From: Halovulum dunhuangense
GTDB lineage: Bacteria; Pseudomonadota; Alphaproteobacteria; Rhodobacterales; Rhodobacteraceae
DNA length: 64,000 nucleotides
Assembly: GCF_013093415.1 (NCBI RefSeq)
Contig: NZ_JABFBC010000004.1
Span: 1 to 64,000, forward strand
Reading direction: 5' to 3'
Of the stretch, positions 8,434 to 16,924 are shown piece after piece. The notes below the pieces were generated by a model. It saw only the letters and a program-made list of their open reading frames with translations. It did no database searches and was not told where the DNA came from. Both the position numbers and the translations under genes were made by a program. Positions within the stretch are counted from its first letter, which is position 1. Each line of letters opens with the position of its first letter.

Positions 8434-9717
8434 TCAGCGCAGCGTCTCCGGCAGGAACAGCGCCAGCTGCGGCATCGCGATCAGCAGCGCGACCATCGCC
8501 AGCATGACAAGCACATAAGGCACCGCACCCACCATCACCTCGCCCATCCGCCCGGATTTCCGTGCGCCCTGAACGACATACAGGTTCAGCCCCACCGGCG
8601 GCGTGATCAGCGCCATCTCGATCAGCACGATCATCAGGATCCCGAACCAGACCGGATCGAACCCGGCCGCCACCACCAGCGGCACGATGATCGGTATCGT
8701 CACCACCATCAGCGACAACGTCTCGATGAAGAACCCCAGCACGACATAGATCCCCACCACCACCAGGATCAGCCCCATCGGCGACAGGCCCAGCCCGTCC
8801 AGCATCGTCTGCAACTCGGCACCAAGCCCGGCCGAGGCCAGGGTGAAGTTCAGGAACGACGCGCCTATCACCACCAGCATGATCATCGCCGTGACCTTGA
8901 CCGTGCCCAGCAGGCTTTCCCGGATCACGCCCAGGTCCAGCCGCCCGAACAGCGCCGCGATCGCCAGCGCGCCGAAGACGCCCACGGACGCGGCCTCGGT
9001 GGGCGTCGCCCAGCCGCGATATATCGTGCCCACGATGATGCCGAACAGCAGGATGATCGGCAGAAGCTGCGCCAGCGCGCGCAGCATCTGGGCAAGGGGG
9101 AATACCCGCCGCACGCCGCCAAGTTCGGGGCGGATCGCGCACAGCAGCACCGTCACCGCCATGAAGCCGAGCGCCAGCATCAGCCCGGGGATCAGCCCCG
9201 CCAGGAACAGCTGCGGGATCGAGCTTTGCGTGAGGAACCCGTAGACGATCAGGTTGATCGAGGGCGGGATCATGATGCCCAGCGTGCCGCCCGCCGCGAT
9301 CGCGCCGGAGAACAGGCGCGGATCGTAGCCCAGCTTCTCGGCCTGCGGCATCGCCACGGTCGCGACCGTGGCAGCCGTCGCCACCGACGAGCCCGAGGTG
9401 GCAGAGAACATCGTCGCGGTCGCGATGTTGGCGTGGACCAGCCCGCCCGGCAGCCAGCTGACCCAGCGGTCGAGCGCGGCATAGGTGCGCGCGGCAATCC
9501 CCGAACGCACCAGGATCTCGCCCAGGAGCACGAAGAACGGGATCGCGATCAGCGTCGGGTTGTTCGAGGTGGACCAGACCATGTTGCCCAGTCCGCGCAC
9601 CAGCGGGAACGGGCTGAAAAAGGTGTCGATGCCGAAACCCAGCAGGAACAGCACGATGCCCACCGGGATCGACAGCCCCAGAAACACCAGAAGTCCCACG
9701 GTCATCGAAGGGATCAT
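8434..9717 (-). CDS. TRAP transporter large permease (DctM family)
   Basis: A 427-residue, very hydrophobic inner-membrane protein with about 11-12 helices and the DctM hallmarks: IAIPFFVLLGEI near the N-terminus, SATSGSSVATAATVA in the middle, and GIMIPPSINLIVYG. It is the channel subunit of a sodium-driven, binding-protein-dependent importer, typically for carboxylates, keto acids or similar anions. Its start overlaps the stop of the small-permease gene by four bases. The operon order is binding protein, small permease, large permease, with a DUF1445 gene upstream. Confidence 0.94.
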   Translation of the reverse strand: MIPSMTVGLLVFLGLSIPVGIVLFLLGFGIDTFFSPFPLVRGLGNMVWSTSNNPTLIAIPFFVLLGEILVRSGIAARTYAALDRWVSWLPGGLVHANIATATMFSATSGSSVATAATVATVAMPQAEKLGYDPRLFSGAIAAGGTLGIMIPPSINLIVYGFLTQSSIPQLFLAGLIPGLMLALGFMAVTVLLCAIRPELGGVRRVFPLAQMLRALAQLLPIILLFGIIVGTIYRGWATPTEAASVGVFGALAIAALFGRLDLGVIRESLLGTVKVTAMIMLVVIGASFLNFTLASAGLGAELQTMLDGLGLSPMGLILVVVGIYVVLGFFIETLSLMVVTIPIIVPLVVAAGFDPVWFGILMIVLIEMALITPPVGLNLYVVQGARKSGRMGEVMVGAVPYVLVMLAMVALLIAMPQLALFLPETLR

Positions 9718-10301
9718 CGTGCATTCTCCGGCCGAAGGGCGGCAACCGCGGCGGCCTCGGCCTCCTCGATCTCGCCGGTGATGCCGATATGGCGGTGGAC
9801 CGCGTCATGCCGCCCCTGAAGAAGCAGGGCCGCGGCGGCGAGAACCGTCACCCAGGACGCAATCGCGAACCAGATCCAGCCCGCCATCCAGGGCCACTGG
9901 ACCAGCGCCAGCGGCGTTTCCAGCGGGGTATTCGCGCGCGAGGAATTCAGGATCGAGCGTTCCAGCACCGGCCAGCATTTCAGCGCGATCAGGCTGACGG
10001 TGGCCGCCAGCACGCTGAGCGCGAACAGGTCGAAAAGCGCGCGCAGCCGGGGACCGCCCCGGCTGCGGATCAGGTCGATGCGGACATGGCCCAGCTCGCT
10101 CAGCGCATAGGCCATGCCCCAGGAGGTGGCGATCGCCATGACATAGCCGCTGATCTCGTCCGTGCCGCCGAAGGATGCGTGGAAGCGCCGCAGCACGATG
10201 TCGAGCAGGACGAAGCCCGCGCACAGCAGAAGGCTTGCCCCCACGGCCAGCGCGACCCAGCGGTTGAACCGGCGCAGCGCGCCCAGGATCGTTTCGGCCA
10301 T
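9714..10301 (-). CDS. TRAP transporter small permease (DctQ family)
   Basis: The 195-residue inner-membrane protein has four predicted helices (around residues 14-36, 46-68, 92-112 and 140-162), and the EISGYVMAIATSWGMAYAL segment is typical of DctQ subunits. It pairs with the large permease, whose start overlaps its stop. The C-terminal 30 residues are polar and rich in Ala and Glu. The gene starts 22 bases after the binding-protein gene ends. Confidence 0.88.
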   Translation of the reverse strand: MAETILGALRRFNRWVALAVGASLLLCAGFVLLDIVLRRFHASFGGTDEISGYVMAIATSWGMAYALSELGHVRIDLIRSRGGPRLRALFDLFALSVLAATVSLIALKCWPVLERSILNSSRANTPLETPLALVQWPWMAGWIWFAIASWVTVLAAAALLLQGRHDAVHRHIGITGEIEEAEAAAVAALRPENAR

Positions 10302-10323
10302 GGCGGGCCCCCCTTGTCCGCGC

Positions 10324-11364
10324 CTACTGCGCGATGCTCACGCCGACGGCGGCGCCCACGCTCTCGTTCCAGCGCGCGGCCCACTCGGACCCGGCGCGGG
10401 CCGCCCAGTCGGGCAGGACCGTGGTTTCCAGCACTTCCCGCGCGCGGGCGAAATCGGCGTCAGACACCTCGACCAGCACCATGTCGCGCGCCTCGCCCGC
10501 AGGACAATCGCCGTTGCCCGTCAGGCAGGCAATGTCGCTGGTCAGCGCATCCTGCGCCGCCGCCCAGGCCGGGGCCTCGAATTCGGCCGCGATGGTATCC
10601 GCGATCAGCGTCTGCATCTCGGGCGAGAGGCTGTTCCAGCGGTCGAGGTTGATCGCCGTCACGACGCTGTCCCAGCCGCCCAGCGGGATCGGCAGAAGAT
10701 GGGTGGACACCTCCCACCAGCCGGCGGAATAACCCGAGCCCGCGCCCGTCACCGCGCAGTCCACCACGCCGTTCTGAAGCGCGCCCGGCACCTCTCCGAA
10801 GCCGACATTGATGCCCTCGGCGCCCAGCGCCTCCAGGAACTGCGCGGTCATCCGGCCCGAGGCGCGGACCTTCAGGCCCTGAAGATCGGCAAGGCTCTCG
10901 ATTTCGGCGTTGCAGAAGACGACCTGCGGCGGATAGGGCGCGATGGCCAGCACATGGCTGTTGAAGCGGTCGCGGTAGATGTCCTCGACCATCGGGCGGG
11001 CCGCCTCGACCATGGCGCGCGCCTCGTCGGCGGTCATGGCGATCAGCGGCACGTCCAGCCCCTCCAGTTCCGGCGCATCGGCCACCGCGTAGTCGGCCAC
11101 GGTCATGGCGACGTCATAGACGCCCTCGCCCAGCAGGCGGTAGACGTCGCCCACGCCCAGGTTCATCTGGTTGTGCGTGGTCAGCGCCACGTCGATCGTG
11201 CCGCCCGACGCCTCGGGCAGGGTCTGCGACCAGAAGGGGGCCTCGTACTCGTTGTGCAGCGGCAGGTTCGACCAGCTGCCGACCACCGACAGCGTTTCGG
11301 ACTGGGCAAGGGCCGGGCCGCTCAGGGCGGTGGCCGCGAGAAGGACTGCGATCCTGGTTTTCAT
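10324..11364 (-). CDS. TRAP transporter substrate-binding protein (DctP family)
   Basis: This 346-residue periplasmic protein has a signal peptide cut after ALAQ at about residue 21. The LQGLKVRASG stretch carries the conserved arginine that usually forms a salt bridge with a substrate carboxylate, so an organic-acid ligand is likely. Two cysteines in the C-terminal half (around IACLTGNGDC) could form a disulphide. It sits between the DUF1445 gene and the two TRAP permease genes, all on the same strand with short gaps, so the DUF1445 protein may act on the imported acid. Confidence 0.92.
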   Translation of the reverse strand: MKTRIAVLLAATALSGPALAQSETLSVVGSWSNLPLHNEYEAPFWSQTLPEASGGTIDVALTTHNQMNLGVGDVYRLLGEGVYDVAMTVADYAVADAPELEGLDVPLIAMTADEARAMVEAARPMVEDIYRDRFNSHVLAIAPYPPQVVFCNAEIESLADLQGLKVRASGRMTAQFLEALGAEGINVGFGEVPGALQNGVVDCAVTGAGSGYSAGWWEVSTHLLPIPLGGWDSVVTAINLDRWNSLSPEMQTLIADTIAAEFEAPAWAAAQDALTSDIACLTGNGDCPAGEARDMVLVEVSDADFARAREVLETTVLPDWAARAGSEWAARWNESVGAAVGVSIAQ

Positions 11365-11394
11365 GGTCTTGGTATCCCTGTTGTTGTGATTGGT

Positions 11395-12210
11395 TCAGTC
11401 TTGGGCGAGCACCGGCACCTCGGCATCCTCGGGGATGTCGGTGATCAGCATGTGCCCCGGCCGATGCGTGATGCAGAGCGGCGGGGCGGCGGCGGCGATG
11501 GCGGCCTGCGGGGTCACGCCGCAGGCCCAGAAGACCGGCACCTGGCCGGGCAGCAGCGGCGCCGGGTCGCCCCAGTCGGGGCGCGCGATATCCGCGATCC
11601 CGATGTCCGAGGGGTCGCCTGCATGGACGGGGCCGCCATGGGCCAGCGGATAGCGGCGCGAGATCGCGACCGCCTGGTCCACGCGGTCCGCGTCCAGGGC
11701 GCGCAGGCTCACCACCATCATCGAGCGGAACGGCCCGGCCGGCGCGCAGGGAATGGAAGAGCGGAACATCGGCACCGTGGTGTCGTTCTCGACGTGCCAG
11801 AGCGGGATGCCGGCGCGGATCAGCGCATGCTCGAAGGTGAACGAACAGCCCAGCGCAAAGGCCACCATGTCCCCGGTCCACAGGTCGGCGATGTCGTTCG
11901 CCGTGCCCGCCAGCCGGCCGTCGCGATAGATGTTGTAGGCCGGCAGGTCCGAGCGGATGTCGATGTCGCGCCCCAGCGTGCGCATCACCGGATCCCCGGT
12001 TTCGGACACGCCCACCAGCGGGCAGGGCTTGGGGTTGCGCTGGCAGAAGCGCATGAAATCGAGCGCCCAGGGCTCTGGCAGGATCACTACATTGGCCTGA
12101 AGATACCCCGCGCCAAGCCCCGCCGTGTGGCCGCGATAGGCGCCGCCGCGGATGGCCGCGCGCAGGGTCGCAAGGTCGCTTCGTTGCAGGTCGCTGAAGG
12201 TGTCGCGCAT
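11395..12210 (-). CDS. DUF1445 family protein (putative hydro-lyase / D-glutamate cyclase-like)
   Basis: A 271-residue cytoplasmic protein matching the DUF1445 (YcsI) family across its length. Characteristic stretches include the N-terminal RGGAYRGHTAGLG, LGCSFTFEHAL in the middle, and the C-terminal ITHRPGHMLITDIPE. The family is annotated as putative hydro-lyase and is related to the N-terminal part of mammalian D-glutamate cyclase. Its position between a LysR gene and a TRAP transporter suggests it converts the imported carboxylate. The exact reaction is not known from sequence. Confidence 0.85.
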   Translation of the reverse strand: MRDTFSDLQRSDLATLRAAIRGGAYRGHTAGLGAGYLQANVVILPEPWALDFMRFCQRNPKPCPLVGVSETGDPVMRTLGRDIDIRSDLPAYNIYRDGRLAGTANDIADLWTGDMVAFALGCSFTFEHALIRAGIPLWHVENDTTVPMFRSSIPCAPAGPFRSMMVVSLRALDADRVDQAVAISRRYPLAHGGPVHAGDPSDIGIADIARPDWGDPAPLLPGQVPVFWACGVTPQAAIAAAAPPLCITHRPGHMLITDIPEDAEVPVLAQD

Positions 12211-12265
12211 CGGCCCCCCGGGTCGTCATTCTTGCCGGGACAGGCTGTCGTGGGACGTCCATCAG

Positions 12266-12295
12266 ATCAAATCGAAAGATTTTCTTGATTTTGAT
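12266..12295. promoter_or_regulatory. AT-rich inverted repeat upstream of the DUF1445-TRAP operon
   Basis: ATCAAA at 12266-12271 and TTTGAT at 12290-12295 form an inverted repeat inside a conspicuously AT-rich 50-base stretch, between the LysR gene and the DUF1445 gene. This is a plausible promoter and LysR operator for the TRAP operon, but nothing proves it. Confidence 0.4.
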
Positions 12296-12304
12296 AAAGG
12301 ATTT

Positions 12305-13195
12305 TTATGATCTCGCATGGTTCACGGCCGCCTCGAGCGCCAGGCGCGCGGCGGTCTCGACCAGGTGGCTTCTGGGCTCGGCCAGGTAGGACGCGGTAAA
12401 GCGCAGCGGGCTCGGCACCCAGCCGGGATCGAACTCGACGATCCGGCCCGCCGCCAGCGGATCGGCCGCCAGTGCCCGGGGCAGGGCGGCGACGCCCAGC
12501 CCCGCCTCGACCAGCCGGAAACAGGCCGAGAGCGAGGAAGACGGAAAGATCGGCACCTCTGGCCCGACCCGCTCGAACAGCAGGTCGCGCAACTCGCGGT
12601 AGGGCCGCGTGTTGCGGGCATAGGTCAGGACTGGCCTGCGGAAATGCTCGGAGGGATGCGTCACCGGCGGCGCATCGGCGGCGACGTACCAGGCCAGGTC
12701 GAAACCCGGCAACTCTATGTTGTCCACGGAATATTCCGATATCGGCCCCAGCAGCACGGCCAGGTCGATCTCGCGGTTCAGCAGCCCCTCGCGCAGGCCC
12801 AGCGAGATGTCGACGTTGAACTCGATTTCCAGCTTCGGGTAAAGCCGGTGCAGCCGCGCGATCAGGTCGGGCAGCCAGCATTGGGCGATCGTTTCCGACA
12901 CCCCGATCCTGAGATGGCGTTCCAGCCCTTCGGGGTCTATCACGTCGCGCTCGACCATCTCGGAAAGCTGCTCGAACTTGCGCGCATAGGACAGCAGCCG
13001 CTCGCCCCGCTTGGTCAGCGTCATCGTCCCGCCCGTCCGGTCGAAAAGCGCGCCGTGCAGCACCTGCTCGAGGTTGCGGATCCGGGCCGTGACCGCCGGC
13101 TGGGTCAGGTTCAGGGCGTCCGCCGCCCGTCCTACTCCGCCACAGCGCACGACGGCGGTGAAGGTGCGAAGCTGCTCGAAGTTCAGCCGGCTCAT
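12305..13195 (-). CDS. LysR family transcriptional regulator
   Basis: The 296-residue protein has the N-terminal LysR winged helix (about 3-62, with TFTAVVRCGGVGRAADALNLTQPAVTARI) followed by a LysR substrate-binding domain. It starts MSRLNFEQLRTF, as expected for the family. It is encoded just upstream of, and on the same strand as, the DUF1445-TRAP operon, which is its most likely target. The AT-rich inverted repeat at 12266-12295 is a candidate site. The inducer is probably the TRAP substrate or its product. Confidence 0.92.
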   Translation of the reverse strand: MSRLNFEQLRTFTAVVRCGGVGRAADALNLTQPAVTARIRNLEQVLHGALFDRTGGTMTLTKRGERLLSYARKFEQLSEMVERDVIDPEGLERHLRIGVSETIAQCWLPDLIARLHRLYPKLEIEFNVDISLGLREGLLNREIDLAVLLGPISEYSVDNIELPGFDLAWYVAADAPPVTHPSEHFRRPVLTYARNTRPYRELRDLLFERVGPEVPIFPSSSLSACFRLVEAGLGVAALPRALAADPLAAGRIVEFDPGWVPSPLRFTASYLAEPRSHLVETAARLALEAAVNHARS

Positions 13196-13310
13196 ATGTC
13201 CTGTCCCGAAGGGTCACGCATCAGCGTAGCGACAAGCCCGCGGCCCTGCAAACGCGCCGCCCCGCATGCCCGCGGACGGGCGGCGGTCTGCCGTCGGGCG
13301 CCGGGGCCCT

Positions 13311-13330
13311 GTCGGTCCCTTGCGACCGAC
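13311..13330. terminator. Small perfect hairpin downstream of the gamma-glutamyltransferase-like gene
   Basis: GTCGGTC pairs with GACCGAC across a six-base loop, eight bases past the stop codon of the minus-strand gene ending at 13338. There is no T-tract. Confidence 0.35.
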
Positions 13331-13337
13331 GCGGCGG

Positions 13338-14945
13338 CTACTGCCTGGGATCGTGGCGCGCGTGGCAGCCCATGCCGTCCGCCACGACAAGCCCGGCCTG
13401 CCCGGCGATCGGGCTTTGCGCCGGGATTGGGCTGATCTCGTGCCCCAGCGCGGCCAGGTCGGAAAGCACCTGAGCGCCTGCATCCGCCTCGATCTTGAGG
13501 CTGTCGCGGCTGTCGGAAAAGGTGCGCCCCAGCAGGAAACGGGGGCCGGCCAGCGCGTCCTCGGGGGTCTGTGCGAAATCGATCAGCCGGGTGAGCAGCA
13601 TTGCCAGCGTCTGCGGCTGGCCGTCGGCGCCCTGCGTGCCATAGACGATGTGCGGCTGGCCGTCCTTCAGCGCGAGGCCGGGGTTCAGCGTGTAGAAGGG
13701 CAGCTTGCCCGGCGCGAAGGCGTTCGGACTGGCGGGGTCGCTGGAAAAGGCCGCGCCGCGGTTCTGCCACAGGATGCCGGTATCGCCCGCGACCACCCCG
13801 CTGCCCCAGTCGAAATAGGTGCTTTGCAGCACGCTTGCCGCGTTGCCCTGCGCGTCGATGGCACCCAGGAACACCGTATCGCCGTGCTGCCAGCGATGCG
13901 GCCAGGGCATCGCCCGATCGGTCGCGATGCGCCCCGCCTCGGCATCGAGTGCGGCATCCCCGAGCCAGCGGCCGGTATCCGCCCTTGCGAAGGCGGGGTC
14001 GGCGATGGCGTGGCGATGGAGGAACGCGCGCTTGACCGCCTCGACGCAGAGATGGACATGCCCGGCGCTGCCCGGTGCGTGGCGCGCAAGATCGAAGCGC
14101 GAGAGGATGCCCATGATCTGCAACGTGGTCACGCCCTGCGTCGGCGGCGGCGGGGCAAGCAGCGTCAGCCCGCGATAGTCGAGCGCGAGCGGCGCCGCCT
14201 GCCGCGTGGTGGTCCGGGCCAGGTCATGGGCGCCGATCACGACGCCCTCTGCCCGCAGCCCCTCGACGATGCGCCGGGCAAGGGGGCCGGTGTAGAATTC
14301 CCGCGGCCCGCGTTCGGCCAGGTCTGAAAGGGTCCGCGCAAGTTCCGGCTGGCGCAGGACATGGCCGGCGGGCAGGGGCTGGCCATCGCCCAGAAAGATC
14401 CGGCCGAAGCCCGGCCAGCCGCCGCAGTCGGGTGCGCGGAAGCCGGCCCAGAACGCCTGCGAGCGGGTCACTTCGTGGCCGTCGGCGGCGATGCCGGCCG
14501 CGGGGGCCAGCAGATCCTCCCACCCGGCGGTGGCGCCCATGGTTGCGCGCGCATCCTCGAAGGCGTGGCGCCAGCCGTCGACAACGGCCGCGGTCGTCAG
14601 GATCGAGCCCGGCCCGCGCAGCGGGAACGGCCCCGCGGGCATCGGCCTGTCGATGCCCTGTCCGATGGCAAGGAAACTGCGTTGCCGCCCGTGCCGGTCC
14701 GAGACGAGCCAGACCGCATCGCCGCCCAGGCCGCAGAAATGGGGCATCACGACCGCCAGGACCGCCCCGGCGGCGATCAGCGCCTCGGGGGCGGTGCCCC
14801 CGGCCTCCAGCACGCGCATCCCGGCGGCCGTCGCCAGCGGGTGGGGCGTGGTAAGCGCCCCGGGGGTGCCGCGGGCCTGCGCGCCCTTCGCCGGGGTGGA
14901 GACTTCGCCACAATCCTGGACGAGCGACATGCGTCTTCCTTTCAT
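13338..14945 (-). CDS. Gamma-glutamyltransferase family protein
   Basis: This 535-residue protein belongs to the Ntn-hydrolase gamma-glutamyltransferase family. It has the N-terminal HPLATAAGMRVLEAGGTAPEAL motif, PPPTQGVTTLQIMGIL, and a self-processing site at HGDTVFLGAIDAQGNAAS, where the Thr would be the nucleophile exposed by cleavage. The later LNPGLALKDGQPHIVYGTQGADGQPQ segment also fits the family. No signal peptide is evident, so it is probably cytoplasmic, like YwrD-type members. It is divergent from a TetR gene, with a strong palindromic operator between them. It may hydrolyse a gamma-glutamyl or other amide bond in the pathway served by the neighbouring ABC transporter. Confidence 0.85.
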   Translation of the reverse strand: MKGRRMSLVQDCGEVSTPAKGAQARGTPGALTTPHPLATAAGMRVLEAGGTAPEALIAAGAVLAVVMPHFCGLGGDAVWLVSDRHGRQRSFLAIGQGIDRPMPAGPFPLRGPGSILTTAAVVDGWRHAFEDARATMGATAGWEDLLAPAAGIAADGHEVTRSQAFWAGFRAPDCGGWPGFGRIFLGDGQPLPAGHVLRQPELARTLSDLAERGPREFYTGPLARRIVEGLRAEGVVIGAHDLARTTTRQAAPLALDYRGLTLLAPPPPTQGVTTLQIMGILSRFDLARHAPGSAGHVHLCVEAVKRAFLHRHAIADPAFARADTGRWLGDAALDAEAGRIATDRAMPWPHRWQHGDTVFLGAIDAQGNAASVLQSTYFDWGSGVVAGDTGILWQNRGAAFSSDPASPNAFAPGKLPFYTLNPGLALKDGQPHIVYGTQGADGQPQTLAMLLTRLIDFAQTPEDALAGPRFLLGRTFSDSRDSLKIEADAGAQVLSDLAALGHEISPIPAQSPIAGQAGLVVADGMGCHARHDPRQ

Positions 14946-15037
14946 CGGTCACGGTCGGATCGAGCGCAGGCGCGGACGGGCCCGGCCGGCCGCCGCAGAG
15001 GGGGGCGGTCATCCGGGTGGTAGGAGGGGCGGGCGCA

Positions 15038-15055
15038 TAAGTAAACGTTCACTTA
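15038..15055. promoter_or_regulatory. TetR-type operator (copy 1)
   Basis: TAAGTAAACGTTCACTTA is a near-perfect 18-base palindrome, with one mismatch pair, between the divergent gamma-glutamyltransferase-like and TetR genes. A related element with the same GCGCATAA left flank lies at 15965-15982. Confidence 0.65.
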
Positions 15056-15191
15056 CACGCCCGGCGCCCTGAAATCGGCGATTGGCAGAATTTTGTGCAC
15101 ATCCATCACGGCAAGCGGGCTGGCGAGAGCGGGCGGCGTTGTTTAGGGAAGGGGAACGCGCGCAACGGGATCGCCGGGAAAGTCGAGGGAA

Positions 15192-15854
15192 ATGACCGAG
15201 TCGCCGGGAAAGAAGACACCGCGTCGGCGTGACCCCGAACGCACCAAGGCCCAGTTGATGGACGCGGCCCTTCGCGAGTTCGCCGATCACGGCTTTCACG
15301 GCGCGCGCGTCGATCGCATCACCACGGCGGTGGGCTGCAACCCGCGGCTTCTGTACCACTATTACGGCAGCAAGGAAAAACTCTACATCGCGGCGCTGGA
15401 GCAGGTGTTCGCGGACATCCGCGCGCAGGAGAACGCGCTGGCGCTGGACCGGCTCGAGCCGCTGGTCGCACTCAAGCGGCTGGTGGAGTTCACCTTCGAC
15501 TTCTTCGAGACCAACCCGCTTTTCGTGAAGATCGCCCGCAACGAGAACCTGCTCGAGGGCCGCTTCATCGAGCAGACCGGCGCGATCCGCAACAGCTCCC
15601 AGCCGATCCTGACCGCGATCGCGGGGATCATGGACCGCGGCGTGGCGCAGGGCGCCTTCCGCCGCCGGCACGACCCGCTTCAGCTTTACATCACCATCGT
15701 GGCGCTGAGCGCCTTCCACCTGAACAACGGCCACACGCTGTCTGTGATCTTCGACACCGACATCCGCACCGCCGACTGGCGCAGGGCGCGGCGGGCGCAT
15801 GCGGTGGCGCTGGTGCTGGACGCGGTGGCGGCGGGCGATTCGCCCACGCCCTGA
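15192..15854 (+). CDS. TetR family transcriptional regulator
   Basis: A 220-residue regulator with a TetR DNA-binding domain at about residues 14-60 (AALREFADHGFHGARVDRITTAVGCNPRLLYHYYGSK contains the helix-turn-helix). The alpha-helical ligand domain ends with AFHLNNGHTLSVIFDTD, which resembles the RutR/YcdC group. The N-terminus is basic. It is divergent from the gamma-glutamyltransferase-like gene and precedes the ABC operon in the same direction. Palindromic operator candidates lie on both sides of it (15038-15055 and 15965-15982), so it probably represses both neighbours until it binds a pathway metabolite. Confidence 0.9.
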   Translation: MTESPGKKTPRRRDPERTKAQLMDAALREFADHGFHGARVDRITTAVGCNPRLLYHYYGSKEKLYIAALEQVFADIRAQENALALDRLEPLVALKRLVEFTFDFFETNPLFVKIARNENLLEGRFIEQTGAIRNSSQPILTAIAGIMDRGVAQGAFRRRHDPLQLYITIVALSAFHLNNGHTLSVIFDTDIRTADWRRARRAHAVALVLDAVAAGDSPTP

Positions 15855-15964
15855 CGCGGCCCGCCCCGCGCGCCTGCGCCCTTTTCCGCGGCATCCCGTT
15901 CGCGTTTCGCCTGCGGCTTCGGCTTCGGTCCGGCCAGACGCCCAAAACTTCAGCACTTCGCGCA

Positions 15965-15982
15965 TAATTCAGAATTCACTTA
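15965..15982. promoter_or_regulatory. TetR-type operator (copy 2), upstream of the ABC operon
   Basis: TAATTCAGAATTCACTTA is a less perfect palindrome. It shares the right half-site TTCACTTA and the left flank GCGCATAA with the element at 15038-15055. It lies 45 bases before the ATPase start codon at 16028, a good place for repression. Confidence 0.5.
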
Positions 15983-16027
15983 CTAACGCTGCTTAACAGC
16001 CCGCCCCCCGCGCTGTCACTTGGCGGC

Positions 16028-16897
16028 ATGAGCATCCTGGAAACCATCCCCACCCCGGCCCGATCCGCTGCGCAGGCGCAGCCCACGGGCCATGACGGCG
16101 CGGTCCATCCCCGCCCGGCGATCGAGCTGATCGAGGCATCGGTCGTCTTCGGCACGGGGGAAAAGACCGTGACCGCCCTGTCGCCCACCACGCTGCGCAT
16201 GGAGCGGGGCGACTTCGTCGCTCTCGTAGGCCCCTCGGGCTGCGGGAAATCCACCATCCTCCGGCTTGTCAGCAACCTGATCCGCCCCTCCTCGGGCGAG
16301 GTGCTGCTGGGCGGGCGCGAGGCCGCGGCCAAGGCGGTTCGGATCGGCATGGCGTTCCAGAACCCGACCATGCTGCCCTGGCTCACGATCGAGAAGAACG
16401 TGATGCTGCCGCTCAAGATCGTGGAGCCGTTCAAGCAGAGTTTCCAGCGCGACCGCAAGGGCGCCTATCGCGACCGGGTGCACGCGCTGCTGGCGCAGGT
16501 CGGGCTGAAGGATTTCGCCGGGCATTTCCCCTGGCAGCTGTCGGGGGGCATGCTGCAACGTGCCAACCTGTGTCGGGCGCTGATCCACGAGCCCGACCTG
16601 CTGCTGCTCGACGAACCCTTCGGCGCGCTCGACCAGTTCACCCGCGAAGAACTGTGGCAGACGCTTCAGGAACTCTACCTCGACCGCAAGCCCACGGTGC
16701 TGCTGGTCACCCACGACCTGCGCGAGGCGGGATATCTTGCGCGTCGCATCTGCGTGATGAGCGCGCGGCCCGGCCGGGTCATATCCGACCGCGCGGTGGA
16801 CATCCCCCAGCCGCGCGACATCGGCATCATCTACACCCCCGAATTCGTCGAGATGACCCAAGGTTTGCGCGAGCTGATCGCGCAGATCCGCAAGTGA
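16028..16897 (+). CDS. ABC transporter ATP-binding protein (SsuB/TauB family)
   Basis: The 289-residue ATPase has Walker A GPSGCGKST at about residues 70-78, the signature LSGGMLQRANLCRAL, and Walker B LLLLDEPFGALD, followed by the TREEL stretch typical of nitrate/sulfonate/taurine-type importers. The N-terminal 30 residues are a non-conserved extension. It energises import together with the permease at 16925 and the binding protein at 17741. It is the first gene of an operon that continues into catabolic enzymes, and a TetR-type operator precedes it. Confidence 0.92.
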   Translation: MSILETIPTPARSAAQAQPTGHDGAVHPRPAIELIEASVVFGTGEKTVTALSPTTLRMERGDFVALVGPSGCGKSTILRLVSNLIRPSSGEVLLGGREAAAKAVRIGMAFQNPTMLPWLTIEKNVMLPLKIVEPFKQSFQRDRKGAYRDRVHALLAQVGLKDFAGHFPWQLSGGMLQRANLCRALIHEPDLLLLDEPFGALDQFTREELWQTLQELYLDRKPTVLLVTHDLREAGYLARRICVMSARPGRVISDRAVDIPQPRDIGIIYTPEFVEMTQGLRELIAQIRK

Positions 16898-16924
16898 CCG
16901 CCACCGCGTAACGGAGTGCGCCCG

